A stretch of 64,000 bases of DNA. Origin: an uncultured Methylophilaceae bacterium (lineage in GTDB: Bacteria; Pseudomonadota; Gammaproteobacteria; Burkholderiales; Methylophilaceae). Under the pieces are notes generated by a model, which was not told the origin of the DNA, did no database searches, and saw only the letters and a program-made list of their open reading frames with translations. Each line of letters begins with the position of its first letter. Within the stretch, counting starts at the first letter, position 1. The stretch covers positions 35,455-99,454 of the forward strand of contig CAILHX010000031.1 of the NCBI GenBank assembly GCA_903834185.1, read 5' to 3'. This document shows positions 27,948 through 37,226 of the stretch, in pieces. The position numbers and the translations under genes were made by a program.

Positions 27948-29063
27948 ATGAAGCAAATCAGCGTATTTAATATTATCAAACTAGTGTTGCTTTCAACCGT
28001 GTTGTTCATCAACCTGCAACAGGCTTTTGCCGCCGATGCAGTAAAAGAGGTACGCATTGCCGCAGTCGCCTATGGCAAGGACGGAAAAACGGGCTTCAAT
28101 GGTAGCGCAGGTGTCGTCGATACCGAAGGTTGGCTGCGTGCTGAATTGCAGAAGCAGAATATCAAGCTCACATGGGTAGCGATTCCGCCGCAGTCTGTGG
28201 CAACCACCATCAACGAAGATTTTGCCAATCACAGTATTGATTTCGCCGATTATGGCGATCTGCCATCGGTCATCCTCAATGCCAACGGTATCGATACACG
28301 ACTGATCGTTCCGGGCGGGCGTGGCAACAACGTCTATCTGGTCGTGCCTCCAGGCTCTACTGCAAAATCCATACTCGATTTAAAAGGCAAGCGCATCGCC
28401 ATCCATCGTGGCAGACCGTGGGAAGTGTCTTTTGGTCGCCTGTTGGCAGCTAACGGCCTGAAGATCACAGATTTCAAGGTCTCCAACCTGAACCCGGTGG
28501 CGGGAGCCGCTGCACTGGTCGCAGGTAACGTAGATGCCTTCGTCACCTTGAGCGATGCCTACACCCTGGAAGACAAACATCTTGGCAAGATCATCTGGTC
28601 TACCAAGCAAGCTGGACAGGACTGGAAGATGCGTGCCGAAGTCTGGGGCACCAAATCCTTTATCGATCAGCATCCGGAAGTAACCCAGATCATTGCCACT
28701 GCATTTGTGAAGGCCGCCTACTGGACATCACAGGATGCCAATAGGGAGACATACATCAATACCGCGAGCCTGAGCGGTCAGCCGGCAGATGTTCTCCGAC
28801 GAGAATTCTCTCAGGATACGGTGACCTGGAAAGCTCGATGGAGCCCATTGTTTGACGATTTTGTGAGCAATCATTACCGTGTTGTTGCTGCTTACAGCAA
28901 ACAAAACGGCTTGATCCGTACCGATGTCGATGTGGATAAATTATTTGATCGGCGCTTTGTCGATAGCGCTCTGAAGTCACTGTCTCTTGAATCCTATTGG
29001 GTCAGTAAAGATGCAGGCAAGGATGTTGCTAAAGATGCGAGCAAATTGGCTCCAAAGACATGA
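27948..29063 (+). CDS. Sulfonate-type ABC transporter substrate-binding protein
   Basis: A 371-residue secreted protein with a signal peptide ending QQAFA/ADAV. The SsuA/TauA-like fold is visible in GWLRAELQKQNIKLTWV, DFADYGDLPSVILNANGIDTRLI, ILDLKGKRIAIHRGRPWEV and LVAGNVDAFVTLSDAYTLE. The C-terminus has a short Lys/Asp/Ala-rich repeat (KDAGKDVAKDASKLAPK), uncommon in the family. AAAGGA precedes the ATG. Its stop overlaps the first permease gene by 4 bp. The ligand is unknown; an organosulfur anion is inferred from context. Confidence 0.92.
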   Translation: MKQISVFNIIKLVLLSTVLFINLQQAFAADAVKEVRIAAVAYGKDGKTGFNGSAGVVDTEGWLRAELQKQNIKLTWVAIPPQSVATTINEDFANHSIDFADYGDLPSVILNANGIDTRLIVPGGRGNNVYLVVPPGSTAKSILDLKGKRIAIHRGRPWEVSFGRLLAANGLKITDFKVSNLNPVAGAAALVAGNVDAFVTLSDAYTLEDKHLGKIIWSTKQAGQDWKMRAEVWGTKSFIDQHPEVTQIIATAFVKAAYWTSQDANRETYINTASLSGQPADVLRREFSQDTVTWKARWSPLFDDFVSNHYRVVAAYSKQNGLIRTDVDVDKLFDRRFVDSALKSLSLESYWVSKDAGKDVAKDASKLAPKT

Positions 29064-29848
29064 TGGCAACAAAAAAGCTGCAGGCATTTCCAACATTCAG
29101 CGTGCGTGACGTGTTGTTGCGCTTTGTTTCGCCATTACTGTTATTGGCGATGTGGATAGCGCTTTATCAAAGCCAGGCATTACCATCACAGATACTGGTC
29201 TCGCCGCTGCAGGTATTTGAGGCGGGCCGAGACTTGTATCAAAGCGGCGAGCTTTGGACGCATTTGCAGTACAGTCTGAACCGGTTGCTATTCGGCTTTG
29301 CGTTCGGTGGTTTCGCAGGACTGGTGTTTGGTACGCTGATGGGGGGATCTAAGCTGGTAGAGAACCTGTGCGGCCCCACTTACAATACTTTCAGGCAGAT
29401 CCCGACCATTGCCTTCATCCCCATCCTGATCCTGATCTTTGGCATTGGGGAGACTTTTAAGGTCGTGGTTGTGGCGCAAGCCGCCTTTTTTCCTGTAGCA
29501 GTCGCCACCATAGATGCGGTCAAAGGCATTCCGCGTAGCTACCATGATGTGGCTCGTGCCTACCGCCTGTCTTATGTGCAATGGGTAAAAAGAATCGTCA
29601 TCCCTGCCACCGTGCCTCCGGTCGTCACCGGTTTTCGTATCAGCCTGCAACGATCATGGGTGGTACTGATAGCCGCTGAATTAATGGCTGCAGAAAGCGG
29701 AATTGGCCAAATGATGGAGATGGGTCGGCAGATGTTGCGCATCGACATCGTTATGGTCGGCGTAGTGCTTACCGGTTTCATCGGCTTTATGCTGGATTGG
29801 GGATTCCGTCGCCTGGAGTCTCGGCTTATTCAATGGAAAAGCAATTAA
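29060..29848 (+). CDS. ABC transporter permease (SsuC/TauC family), first
   Basis: A 262-residue BPD-type permease with about six membrane helices. The EAA loop is readable as VDAVKGIPRSYHDVARAYRLS, followed by the conserved WVKRIVIPATVPPVVTGFRI. It pairs with the second permease and with the ATPase on the opposite strand. Its start overlaps the binding-protein stop. Confidence 0.94.
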   Translation: MMATKKLQAFPTFSVRDVLLRFVSPLLLLAMWIALYQSQALPSQILVSPLQVFEAGRDLYQSGELWTHLQYSLNRLLFGFAFGGFAGLVFGTLMGGSKLVENLCGPTYNTFRQIPTIAFIPILILIFGIGETFKVVVVAQAAFFPVAVATIDAVKGIPRSYHDVARAYRLSYVQWVKRIVIPATVPPVVTGFRISLQRSWVVLIAAELMAAESGIGQMMEMGRQMLRIDIVMVGVVLTGFIGFMLDWGFRRLESRLIQWKSN

Positions 29849-29850
29849 TC

Positions 29851-30636
29851 ATGAACAATATCCGAGCATTCGTAAAACTTACACAGCTCTCCAAGCTGCA
29901 AGGCTTTCTGCTGCCTATCGCTTTATTATTACTATGGTCTTTTCTGTCCCATAGAAGCAATGCATACAGTTATGCCTTTGTCCCGCTACCTGAAATATGG
30001 GCAGGATTTGTCGCCGATATCAGAAGTGGTGAGTTGCTTGGTGCCGCCTACGGCACAATCCATAACGCAATTATTGGCTTGGTCATCGGCTCGACTGCAG
30101 GATTTGTGATTGGTAGCCTGATGGCTGTATTTCGTGTTGCGGATTTATTTATAGGCCCGCTGTATCATGCCCTCAGACAAGTTCCACTGATGGGATGGAT
30201 ACCGCTGATAGGCCTCTGGCTCGGAAATGGAGAAACATCGGAGCTCTTCATGGTTAGTCTTGCTGCCTTATTTCCAATGGGGCTCAATACCTACGAGGGA
30301 ATCCGCCACGTTGAGCAAAAGTTTCTGGAAGTAGGAAAAATCTACCGACTCAGTCGTATGCAGCAATTTTTGCGCATCATTCTGCCCTCGGCTTTGCCGT
30401 CAGTATTAACCGGCTTATTGCAGTCACTCGCTTTCGCATGGTTATCAACTGTAGGTAGCGAACTATTGTTTACCAATGGTGCCGGGCTGGGAGGGTTGAT
30501 GGAAACCTCGCAAATGGCTTCCAAGATGGACATGGTTGTTGTATGCATTATCAGCATCGGCATCGCAGGGCTCATTCTGAATTCCGGGCTTCTGCGTCTC
30601 AGCAAGCACTTGCTAAGGTGGCGCGAAGTAGCTTAG
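29851..30636 (+). CDS. ABC transporter permease (SsuC/TauC family), second
   Basis: A 261-residue permease of the same family as its neighbour, with the EAA loop TYEGIRHVEQKFLEVGKIYRLS and ILPSALPSVLTGLLQSL. The two permeases are clearly diverged, suggesting a heterodimeric channel. I use the ATG at 29851, just after the upstream stop; an ATG at 29833 overlapping that gene is equally open. Confidence 0.93.
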   Translation: MNNIRAFVKLTQLSKLQGFLLPIALLLLWSFLSHRSNAYSYAFVPLPEIWAGFVADIRSGELLGAAYGTIHNAIIGLVIGSTAGFVIGSLMAVFRVADLFIGPLYHALRQVPLMGWIPLIGLWLGNGETSELFMVSLAALFPMGLNTYEGIRHVEQKFLEVGKIYRLSRMQQFLRIILPSALPSVLTGLLQSLAFAWLSTVGSELLFTNGAGLGGLMETSQMASKMDMVVVCIISIGIAGLILNSGLLRLSKHLLRWREVA

Positions 30637-30969
30637 CGAATTCTTTCTGTCTTAGTGCTTGAAAAGCAAGTCAAATCTTCATGCTTGTTTCATATCAGAT
30701 CCTTAGACATGTTCAAGGTACTTGCTCAACCCACCTCTGAAATATTTTTTCTTTTTCTTCAGCTAGCTCTGTTTGTTTCCAAACAATTGCTGTATTCACA
30801 ATTGCTGTTCAAGCAACAATCATCCATTCAATAAAGTTGCATTAATTAAAAAATTATTACCAATAATCAACAGCATATATTAATAATTCCAATATGGCAT
30901 GGTTTCTGCAATGTGTTGTAAATGAGCGATGCGTCGCGTCGCAATCATTTATATGGAGAGAATAACTAA
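30637..30969 (+). promoter_or_regulatory. Intergenic region with candidate activator sites before the TonB receptor
   Basis: This 333-bp AT-rich gap has no credible gene. CTGTTTGTTTCCAAACAA at 30769-30786 contains the inverted repeat TGTTTG-tttc-CAAACA and matches 15 of 18 bases of the site at 20771-20788. A second inverted repeat, TTGCT...AGCAA, lies at 30803-30817. Both lie 80-126 bp before the sigma-54 element, consistent with enhancer sites. Confidence 0.5.
30895..30910 (+). promoter_or_regulatory. Sigma-54 promoter of the TonB-dependent receptor
   Basis: TGGCATGGTTTCTGCA has correct GG/GC spacing and one mismatch per box. The predicted start is near 30921, giving a leader of about 50 bases before the ATG at 30970. 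Confidence 0.87.
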
Positions 30970-33393
30970 ATGTCGTATATCAGTTCCACGCAAGGGGGTC
31001 ATATCCGAGGTCAGTCCCGGGATCAGATCATAGAAAAATTCGCCTTGAGGCCACTGGTCAGATCCGTGTCTCTTGCTTTGGCCTTAGGGGGCAGTTTCTT
31101 GCTGCAGGCGCATGTTGCTTATGCAGAAGAACCTCAGCCAGCGCCAGTCGCTGAAGCCACTGACGCCAACGCAGGCAAGGCCGATGCCAGCAACACCGAA
31201 GGCGGTGCGCTGCCATCCGTTACAGTTACAGCACAAAAGCGGGTTGAAGACATCCAGGACGTGCCAACCACCGTCAACGTCTTGAGTGGCAAGACACTTG
31301 AAGCCGATGGCATCGGACGTTCCGCGAGTGAAATACTGAATTACGTTCCTAACGCATCAGCCGGAACCCAGCAGCATGGGCGACCACGTTGGTGGATCCG
31401 TGGGGTAGGTGCAGGTAATCAACAAATCGACATTTCCAGCCCTATCGGCTTCTATCTGGATGAAATTTATATCGGCAATGCAACCGCAAGCGGTTTCCCG
31501 TTGTTTGATATCGACCAGATTCAGGTTCTCAGTGGACCACAGGGAACTTTGTGGGGTAGGAATACAACAGGTGGCGCTATTGCCATCAGCTCAGTGAAAC
31601 CATCATTCAACGATACTGCTAATGATGATTATCTGAAGCTGGATTACGGTAGCTACAGCGACAAGATCGCAGAAGGCGCAGTTGGCACCGTCCTTATTCC
31701 GGAGCGTTTATCCGGGCGTATCTCATTCCACACTGAGGATAGCGATGGACGTTTCACCAATCTGTTCACTGGTCAGAAAGATGGCAGTCTTCAGGACGAC
31801 GCTATTCGGGGTCAACTGTTGGCGGAGCTCACTCCGGATATCGAAGCATTAGTGAATTACCACTACCGTAAATACGAAACCAACGGTGCGATCACAACAG
31901 TTGCCAGCTATGCAGCCAATGGCCAATATCGCGCGGGATATACGCCTAGTAAAGACCCCAACGCGGTTGACTCCAATGCCCCCAACAATAGCAATACCAG
32001 CCAGAATGGAGCATCGATCAACCTGAAATGGCAAATCGGCAAATACACGCTGAATTCAATTACGGGGTACGAGGATTACAGCGCAATCACTCTTGCCGAT
32101 ACTGACTATACCCCGCTCGAAGGTTCGCGTTCCTATACCAATGCTACATCCAGAGAATATACGCAGGAGCTCAGATTGACTTCCCCGCGCGAGGATCGCT
32201 GGAATTGGATCGCCGGGCTGTATTATTACAACGATAAAATCAATTCAAATGCAGCAGCAGCAGATCTGGGCACTCTGACTACCAGCAGCGGCAACTTTGG
32301 CGCCCCCTCCTTCAGTGACGCGATTTTCTCCCAACAGTCGGAAAGCTTTGCCGTGTTCGGCAGCAATACATTCAATTTCACCAAGGAGTTGAATGCAACG
32401 CTCGGGGCTCGTTACACCGAAGAAACGAAAGACCTCACCTTTTCCCGCATCAATAGCACTGCCTTTGGCGCAGCGAACCCTTATGGCAACGTAGGCAGCT
32501 GGTACTCCACTTTCAACTCGGCTTTCATCGGTGCCAACGCGGGTACATTCAATACCTCTCGCAGCACGACATGGGATGCGTTCACCTATGACCTCACCCC
32601 GGAATACAAGCTGAATGAGGATAATCTGGTGTATTACAAGTTTGCGCACGGCATCAAGTCTGGCGGCTACAACACAGCAGCCGCTACTTTGGCTGCGCTG
32701 CAGACCGTGGCCCCGGAAACCCTGAATTCGAACGAGGTAGGATATAAGTCGGAGTGGTTTGAGAAAAAGCTCAAATTCGATGCGACAGCCTTCCATTACG
32801 ACTACAGTAATATTCAGGTCAACGTTGTAGCACCGCTCGCCGGCGTCCCTGGTACCACCACCACGTCTTACCTGCAGAATGCGGCCAAAGGTCATGCATA
32901 TGGCGCAGAGTTTGTGCTGGAAGCCCTGCCCGTACATAACTTGCACCTGAACTATAGCCTGGGATTACTGCATACGCAGTTCGATAATTTCACGGCTGTG
33001 ACCGGAGCGAATCTTGCCGGGAACTCGTTTGTACGATCCCCTCATGTAACGGAGCAGATTGCAGCTGACTATTTCATTCCCGTGTGGAATGGTGCCAATG
33101 TGGTTCTTGGGGCGGATGCAAGGTACACGTCGCAACAGTACTACTACGTTACGCCGCAAGACAGCGTCAACCGCTACCTGACCCAGCAGGCAGGCTTTAC
33201 CCTTGCCAATGCGCGTATTTCTTACGTAACGGATAAGGACAAATACACGCTGACTGCATATGTCAACAACCTGACGGACAAGAAATATCTCAACCACGCG
33301 CTACCTTCTGCAGTCGCAGGTGTTGTGACCGGAGACACGATCTACCAGGCGCAGCCAAGGACGGTCGGCTTGTCATTCATCGCTCGTTGGTAA
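30970..33393 (+). CDS. TonB-dependent outer-membrane receptor
   Basis: An 807-residue receptor. A long N-terminal extension precedes the hydrophobic signal core (VSLALALGGSFLLQAHVAYA). A TonB-box-like LPSVTVTAQKR follows, then the plug domain (VPTTVNVLSGKTLEADG, IDQIQVLSGPQGTLWGRNT with the conserved LYG-type motif, TTGGAIAI), and a 22-strand-type barrel ending in Phe/Trp (TVGLSFIARW). It presumably imports an organosulfur compound too large or scarce for porins, powered by the island's own TonB-ExbBD. GGAGAG lies upstream of the start. Ligand unknown. Confidence 0.94.
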   Translation: MSYISSTQGGHIRGQSRDQIIEKFALRPLVRSVSLALALGGSFLLQAHVAYAEEPQPAPVAEATDANAGKADASNTEGGALPSVTVTAQKRVEDIQDVPTTVNVLSGKTLEADGIGRSASEILNYVPNASAGTQQHGRPRWWIRGVGAGNQQIDISSPIGFYLDEIYIGNATASGFPLFDIDQIQVLSGPQGTLWGRNTTGGAIAISSVKPSFNDTANDDYLKLDYGSYSDKIAEGAVGTVLIPERLSGRISFHTEDSDGRFTNLFTGQKDGSLQDDAIRGQLLAELTPDIEALVNYHYRKYETNGAITTVASYAANGQYRAGYTPSKDPNAVDSNAPNNSNTSQNGASINLKWQIGKYTLNSITGYEDYSAITLADTDYTPLEGSRSYTNATSREYTQELRLTSPREDRWNWIAGLYYYNDKINSNAAAADLGTLTTSSGNFGAPSFSDAIFSQQSESFAVFGSNTFNFTKELNATLGARYTEETKDLTFSRINSTAFGAANPYGNVGSWYSTFNSAFIGANAGTFNTSRSTTWDAFTYDLTPEYKLNEDNLVYYKFAHGIKSGGYNTAAATLAALQTVAPETLNSNEVGYKSEWFEKKLKFDATAFHYDYSNIQVNVVAPLAGVPGTTTTSYLQNAAKGHAYGAEFVLEALPVHNLHLNYSLGLLHTQFDNFTAVTGANLAGNSFVRSPHVTEQIAADYFIPVWNGANVVLGADARYTSQQYYYVTPQDSVNRYLTQQAGFTLANARISYVTDKDKYTLTAYVNNLTDKKYLNHALPSAVAGVVTGDTIYQAQPRTVGLSFIARW

Positions 33394-33430
33394 GACTCGC
33401 TGGAAAACTTGCCGTTAGGCAAACATGAGA

Positions 33431-33470
33431 GAAGCGCCATGAACCCTTTGGAACATGGCGCTTCTTATTT
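33431..33470 (+). terminator. Terminator after TonB receptor gene
   Basis: An 11-bp perfect stem, GAAGCGCCATG / CATGGCGCTTC, with a 12-base loop is followed by TTATTTCG. The T-run is interrupted, so termination may be partial and allow readthrough into the MFS gene. Confidence 0.65.
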
Positions 33471-33505
33471 CGTTTCTTATTATTGTGCAGCATCGCGGAC
33501 TGAAA

Positions 33506-34726
33506 ATGAGCAAACCTGAAATGAGTGCAACCCCTGACCCATCTACCCATGGCATCAGTAGTACCAATTTTGCCCGCGCTTTCGTGCTACTCGCACTGAT
33601 TAGCGGTATCACCATCGGCATGAACAAGATTCAGGTAACACTACTGGCCTTGCAACTCAACGCTGAGCCTTGGCAGATCGGCGTACTGATAGGTGCAGAA
33701 AGCCTGTCGATGATGCTGATGTCGCTGCCAGCGGGAGTATTGATCAGCAGATTTAGCGCCCGGCGCGTCTATGCTGTTGCCAGCATCGGCGCCATGCTGC
33801 TGTACCCCTTGATTGCCTATGCGGCGAACTGGGTCATTGCTGCCTTGTTCCTGTGTATCGCCGGGATCTGTATCCCTTTTCGCGTGGTATCGATGAACAC
33901 TTCCTGGTTTGAGCGGCTGCCAGAGATAGGCATCAGCAGAGGCGGATGGTATCGCGGCACCCTGACTCTGGGGATCGGCCTGCTCGGTCCGTTACTGGGC
34001 AGCATGACTTCGCAACATTTCGGCATCCAAGGAAGTTATTTGTTCACCAGTGCTTTGTTTGGCCTGATGTCAGTGTATGGCTTCGTGATCCTGTCCAGAA
34101 AAAGAACCGATGGCGCCAATATAAAGTCCCGGCAAGGGTTTAGAGACATGCTGAAATACCTGCAAGACGCCACGGTACGGCAGGCATGTCTTTATGATGG
34201 TCTGGGTGGTTTGGTCAGGGGCTTTTTCAGCACATTCATCATCGTGATGGTGGTGCGGCAATTTCACTGGGGGATTCAATCCGGAGTCACTTTAATGGTA
34301 GTAGAAGGTGCCACCTATGTGATTGCGTTGCTGACACTTGGTGCGATTGTCCCGCGTCTGGGCGATCACCTTACATATAACATCGGTCATGCCAGTCTGG
34401 TTGCAGGGTTGTTGGTACTCGGGACTGGGTCCAGCATGGTCGGACTCATGGCAGGCGCACTATTACAGGCACTTGGACAAGCACTGAATCATTTGGTCAA
34501 TGTGTCGCGCCTGGCACATTCGGGACACAATATGGGCCATGTATCGGGGCTGTTCACCATGATCGGCATGGGGGGCGGATTCTTCGGTGCGACGCTGGGG
34601 GGGCTGCTCAGCAAAGGCTTCGTGTTGCAGGATATCTTTCTCATCTGGATTCCGGTCTGGCTATCCATCTGCCCCGGGTTCCGTCAGTTCATCAGGTCTA
34701 TCGTCCCGGTGAGCGCAAACCACTGA
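33506..34726 (+). CDS. MFS transporter
   Basis: A protein of about 406 residues with twelve probable membrane helices and a weak MFS motif in loop 2-3 (GVLISRFSARRVYAVASIGAM). No substrate-specific motif is recognised. I start it at the ATG at 33506 because the earlier in-frame ATG (33455) falls inside the right arm of the terminator hairpin. No sigma-54 element precedes it; transcription may come by readthrough from the receptor gene. It may export or import a product of the sulfur pathway, but that is only context. Confidence 0.85.
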   Translation: MSKPEMSATPDPSTHGISSTNFARAFVLLALISGITIGMNKIQVTLLALQLNAEPWQIGVLIGAESLSMMLMSLPAGVLISRFSARRVYAVASIGAMLLYPLIAYAANWVIAALFLCIAGICIPFRVVSMNTSWFERLPEIGISRGGWYRGTLTLGIGLLGPLLGSMTSQHFGIQGSYLFTSALFGLMSVYGFVILSRKRTDGANIKSRQGFRDMLKYLQDATVRQACLYDGLGGLVRGFFSTFIIVMVVRQFHWGIQSGVTLMVVEGATYVIALLTLGAIVPRLGDHLTYNIGHASLVAGLLVLGTGSSMVGLMAGALLQALGQALNHLVNVSRLAHSGHNMGHVSGLFTMIGMGGGFFGATLGGLLSKGFVLQDIFLIWIPVWLSICPGFRQFIRSIVPVSANH

Positions 34727-34774
34727 TGCCTCACTCGCAACACATGACTGTTCAATTCGCAGACATTCAACTCC

Positions 34775-34800
34775 CGGGTTGTTGATAACGCAGCAACCGG
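34775..34800 (+). promoter_or_regulatory. Inverted repeat upstream of the monooxygenase operon promoter
   Basis: CGGGTTGTTG and CAGCAACCGG form a near-perfect inverted repeat about 83-108 bp before the sigma-54 element. CTGTT (34748-34752) and AACAG (34801-34805) half-sites flank it. It is a plausible enhancer site, but it is not identical to the repeats before the other promoters. Confidence 0.45.
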
Positions 34801-34882
34801 AACAGTGTATGCAATATATTCATCATAAGAAATTTAACAATAACCAATAATAAACAATTATTTAGGCGCAAAACGCAGGCGT

Positions 34883-34898
34883 TGGCACACTTGCTGCT
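34883..34898 (+). promoter_or_regulatory. Sigma-54 promoter of the monooxygenase-desulfinase-aldolase operon
   Basis: TGGCACACTTGCTGCT keeps TGGCAC and the GC at proper spacing. The predicted start is near 34909, leaving about 65 bases before the ATG at 34974. Four tightly packed genes follow. Confidence 0.82.
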
Positions 34899-34973
34899 GA
34901 ATAGCCGTATACCTATCCGATTATTTTGGGTTTTATTAATTCAGACTGACTTCAGTCATTGCAGGAGCTAAAC

Positions 34974-36041
34974 ATGACGATCGAATTTATATGGCAACTT
35001 CCCACCAGTGGTGACAGTCGATACGGCAACGCCGACAAGCTACGCCGTGGTGAACGTACCTCCGCTGAACATCCCTATTCTCCGGGCGTGACCGATCCGC
35101 GCGGCACAAGCTTTAACTATCTGGATCATCTGCACGAGATCGCCAGGGCTTCGGAACTTGCCGGTTTTGATGGCATCCGCATCCCCGAAGATGCTGAAGG
35201 GGATGATCCATGGATTCTGGCAGGTTATATTTCCAGAGGAACCCGACATCTGAAGATACTGACGGAATTTGAGGCATCCTGGGGCTCGGCCGTGTATGCC
35301 GCAAAAAATGCCGTCAGCTTTCAACGGTTTACCGGCGGAAGATTCGCCTGGCAGATAAAAACCGGGGGCGACGCGCAACAGCGCCGTACCCAAGGTGATT
35401 TCGTCAAAGATTCAGACGTACACCAGCGCATTGAGGAATTCGTGACGGTTGCCAGAGGCGTGTTGACTCAATCGCCCTATAGCTTTAAAGGACGCTTTTT
35501 CGAAGTGCTGAATGGTGGCTTCCAAGGCCCTCTGGGCGGCCAAGTGGTTCCTCCCGTCTACCTGTCAGGCAACACCGAAGCAGATTTGTCTCTTTCGGCC
35601 AGTGTCGCTGATATCCACATATTTGATGCGGTAACAGTCGCTAAGCTTAAGGAACAGATTGCGAGCCTGAAATCCAAAACGGATGACACTAAGCGCAAAG
35701 TCGCCATTGGACTCAGACTGGATATTATTGCCCGTGAAACTGAGCAGGAAGCATTCCGTGATGCCACTCGCTATCGCAACCAAACCAGGCAAACCGGCTC
35801 TGTCGATGCTCTTGAGGAGCACCTGTGGGGCGGACTGACAACGCATGTGACCGGTGCCAATGTAACGCTGATCGGGAGCTATCAACAGGTATCAGCGGCA
35901 CTGATCGCCTATGCTGAAGCCGGTGTCACCAGCTTCCTATTGTCAGCGACACCACATTTCGAGGAAGCATACCGTATCGGCGAGCATGTCTTGCCGCTTG
36001 TGCATGAACACCTCCAACCCCAGCAGCGCCGTGCAGCCTAA
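34974..36041 (+). CDS. FMNH2-dependent luciferase-like monooxygenase (SsuD/SfnG superfamily), first
   Basis: A 355-residue bacterial-luciferase-fold enzyme. It begins IEFIWQLPTSGDSRYG and has the SsuD-like NYLDHLHEIARASELAGFDGIRIPE, then VSFQRFTGGRFAWQIKTGGD, SFKGRFFEVLNGGF and VTSFLLSATPHFEEAYRIGEHVLPL. It is diverged from true SsuD: the usual segment after TGG is shortened and altered. It would use FMNH2 and O2 to cleave or oxidise a C-S bond. GCAGGAG precedes the start. First gene of a four-gene operon. Confidence 0.88.
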   Translation: MTIEFIWQLPTSGDSRYGNADKLRRGERTSAEHPYSPGVTDPRGTSFNYLDHLHEIARASELAGFDGIRIPEDAEGDDPWILAGYISRGTRHLKILTEFEASWGSAVYAAKNAVSFQRFTGGRFAWQIKTGGDAQQRRTQGDFVKDSDVHQRIEEFVTVARGVLTQSPYSFKGRFFEVLNGGFQGPLGGQVVPPVYLSGNTEADLSLSASVADIHIFDAVTVAKLKEQIASLKSKTDDTKRKVAIGLRLDIIARETEQEAFRDATRYRNQTRQTGSVDALEEHLWGGLTTHVTGANVTLIGSYQQVSAALIAYAEAGVTSFLLSATPHFEEAYRIGEHVLPLVHEHLQPQQRRAA

Positions 36042-36063
36042 CCTATTTTTAAGGAGTTGAATA

Positions 36064-37224
36064 ATGACTATCGATATTTTCTGGCGGATTCCCACTCATG
36101 GCGAACCCAGCTCTCACCGCAGCAAAACACCACACCGCGGCGACTGGTTCCCTGGAAATGACCGGCTGCGCGAGCGAGGACTGGTAGGAAGCGACGAAGG
36201 TGAATTCAATTATATAGACTATCTGGCTGAGATCGCCCATGCCGCCGAGATTTCCGGATTTCAAGGTGGGTTGATTCCGTCATTTCCGATGACCGACGAA
36301 CCCTGGATCATTTCAGCAGCACTAGCACGCGAAACCGAGACCTTCCGTTTCATGATCCCGTTCCAACCCGGCTTCCTGAATCCGGTGACTGCAGCTCGTA
36401 TGACGGCCACCCTGCAACGTGCCACAGGGGGGCGTGCGCTTTACAATGTCATTACCGGCGGCGGCGGCCCTGCCCAACTATGGTGGGGCGATTCTACAGG
36501 TCACGATGACCGCTACGGACGTACCACTGAATTTCTGGACATTCTGCAAGGCCTTTGGAAGGGTGAGCCATTCTCTTATCAAGGAAAATTCTATCAGGTT
36601 GACAACGCCCGTCTGGCAGAAGCACTTTCCAAAGAGGATTATCCCGAAATCTATTTCTCTGGTTCTTCCGATGCTGCGCTGGCTTCCGCCTCAAAACATG
36701 CAAACTACTATTTGTCCTGGCTGGAGCCTTTTGATCAGTTGCGCCAGAAGTTCGATCGCGTCAAGGAAAAGACCCATTTGCTTGGGCGCAAGATCAAATG
36801 CGCTGTTCGTGTCGACATTGTGGCGCGCCCCACGGAAGAAGAAGCATGGGATGAAGTTCGCCTTGGATTTGAAGCCCTGAGCAAAGAGGCTATACAAAAC
36901 TTCGGAAGGGGGGATGGTGGTGACTCCGCTGGCGCGGCACGCCAATGGGGCAATAGACCGGAAACCATCAATAGCTACAAGGATCTGATCTTTGAACCCA
37001 ATGTATGGTCCGGATTCAATCTGCTTCGCGGCGGGCAGACCAATGGCATTGTCGGGTCTTATGAACAGGTGGCAGAACGGCTGGACCAGCTTGTTCAGTT
37101 GGGCGCAGATGCATTTATTCTTGCCAGCACTCCCCATCTGGAAGAAGCGTATCGCGTTGGAGAAGAAGTCCTGCCACTGGTTCGTGGCAGCACCAGCGCA
37201 CCCGCTTTGCGTGCAGTGGGTTAA
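36064..37224 (+). CDS. FMNH2-dependent alkanesulfonate monooxygenase-type enzyme, second
   Basis: A 386-residue enzyme, close in length and motifs to SsuD (about 380 residues). It has FNYIDYLAEIAHAAEISGF, FLNPVTAARMTATLQRATGGRAL, YNVITGGGG, YQGKFYQVDNARL, IYFSGSSDAALASASKHANYYLSW, and the C-terminal ILASTPHLEEAYRVGEEVLPL. It releases sulfite and an aldehyde from sulfonates if it acts as SsuD does; the exact substrate is not readable. AAGGAG precedes the ATG, 22 bp after the previous gene. Confidence 0.92.
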   Translation: MTIDIFWRIPTHGEPSSHRSKTPHRGDWFPGNDRLRERGLVGSDEGEFNYIDYLAEIAHAAEISGFQGGLIPSFPMTDEPWIISAALARETETFRFMIPFQPGFLNPVTAARMTATLQRATGGRALYNVITGGGGPAQLWWGDSTGHDDRYGRTTEFLDILQGLWKGEPFSYQGKFYQVDNARLAEALSKEDYPEIYFSGSSDAALASASKHANYYLSWLEPFDQLRQKFDRVKEKTHLLGRKIKCAVRVDIVARPTEEEAWDEVRLGFEALSKEAIQNFGRGDGGDSAGAARQWGNRPETINSYKDLIFEPNVWSGFNLLRGGQTNGIVGSYEQVAERLDQLVQLGADAFILASTPHLEEAYRVGEEVLPLVRGSTSAPALRAVG

Positions 37225-37226
37225 GG

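Noticed and set aside
32245..32946. A 233-codon minus-strand frame
   Set aside because: Antisense to the barrel region of the TonB-dependent receptor; composition looks like a reverse translation of beta strands.
33455..33505. Earlier ATG for the MFS gene
   Set aside because: The codon lies inside the right arm of the terminator hairpin and has no ribosome site.
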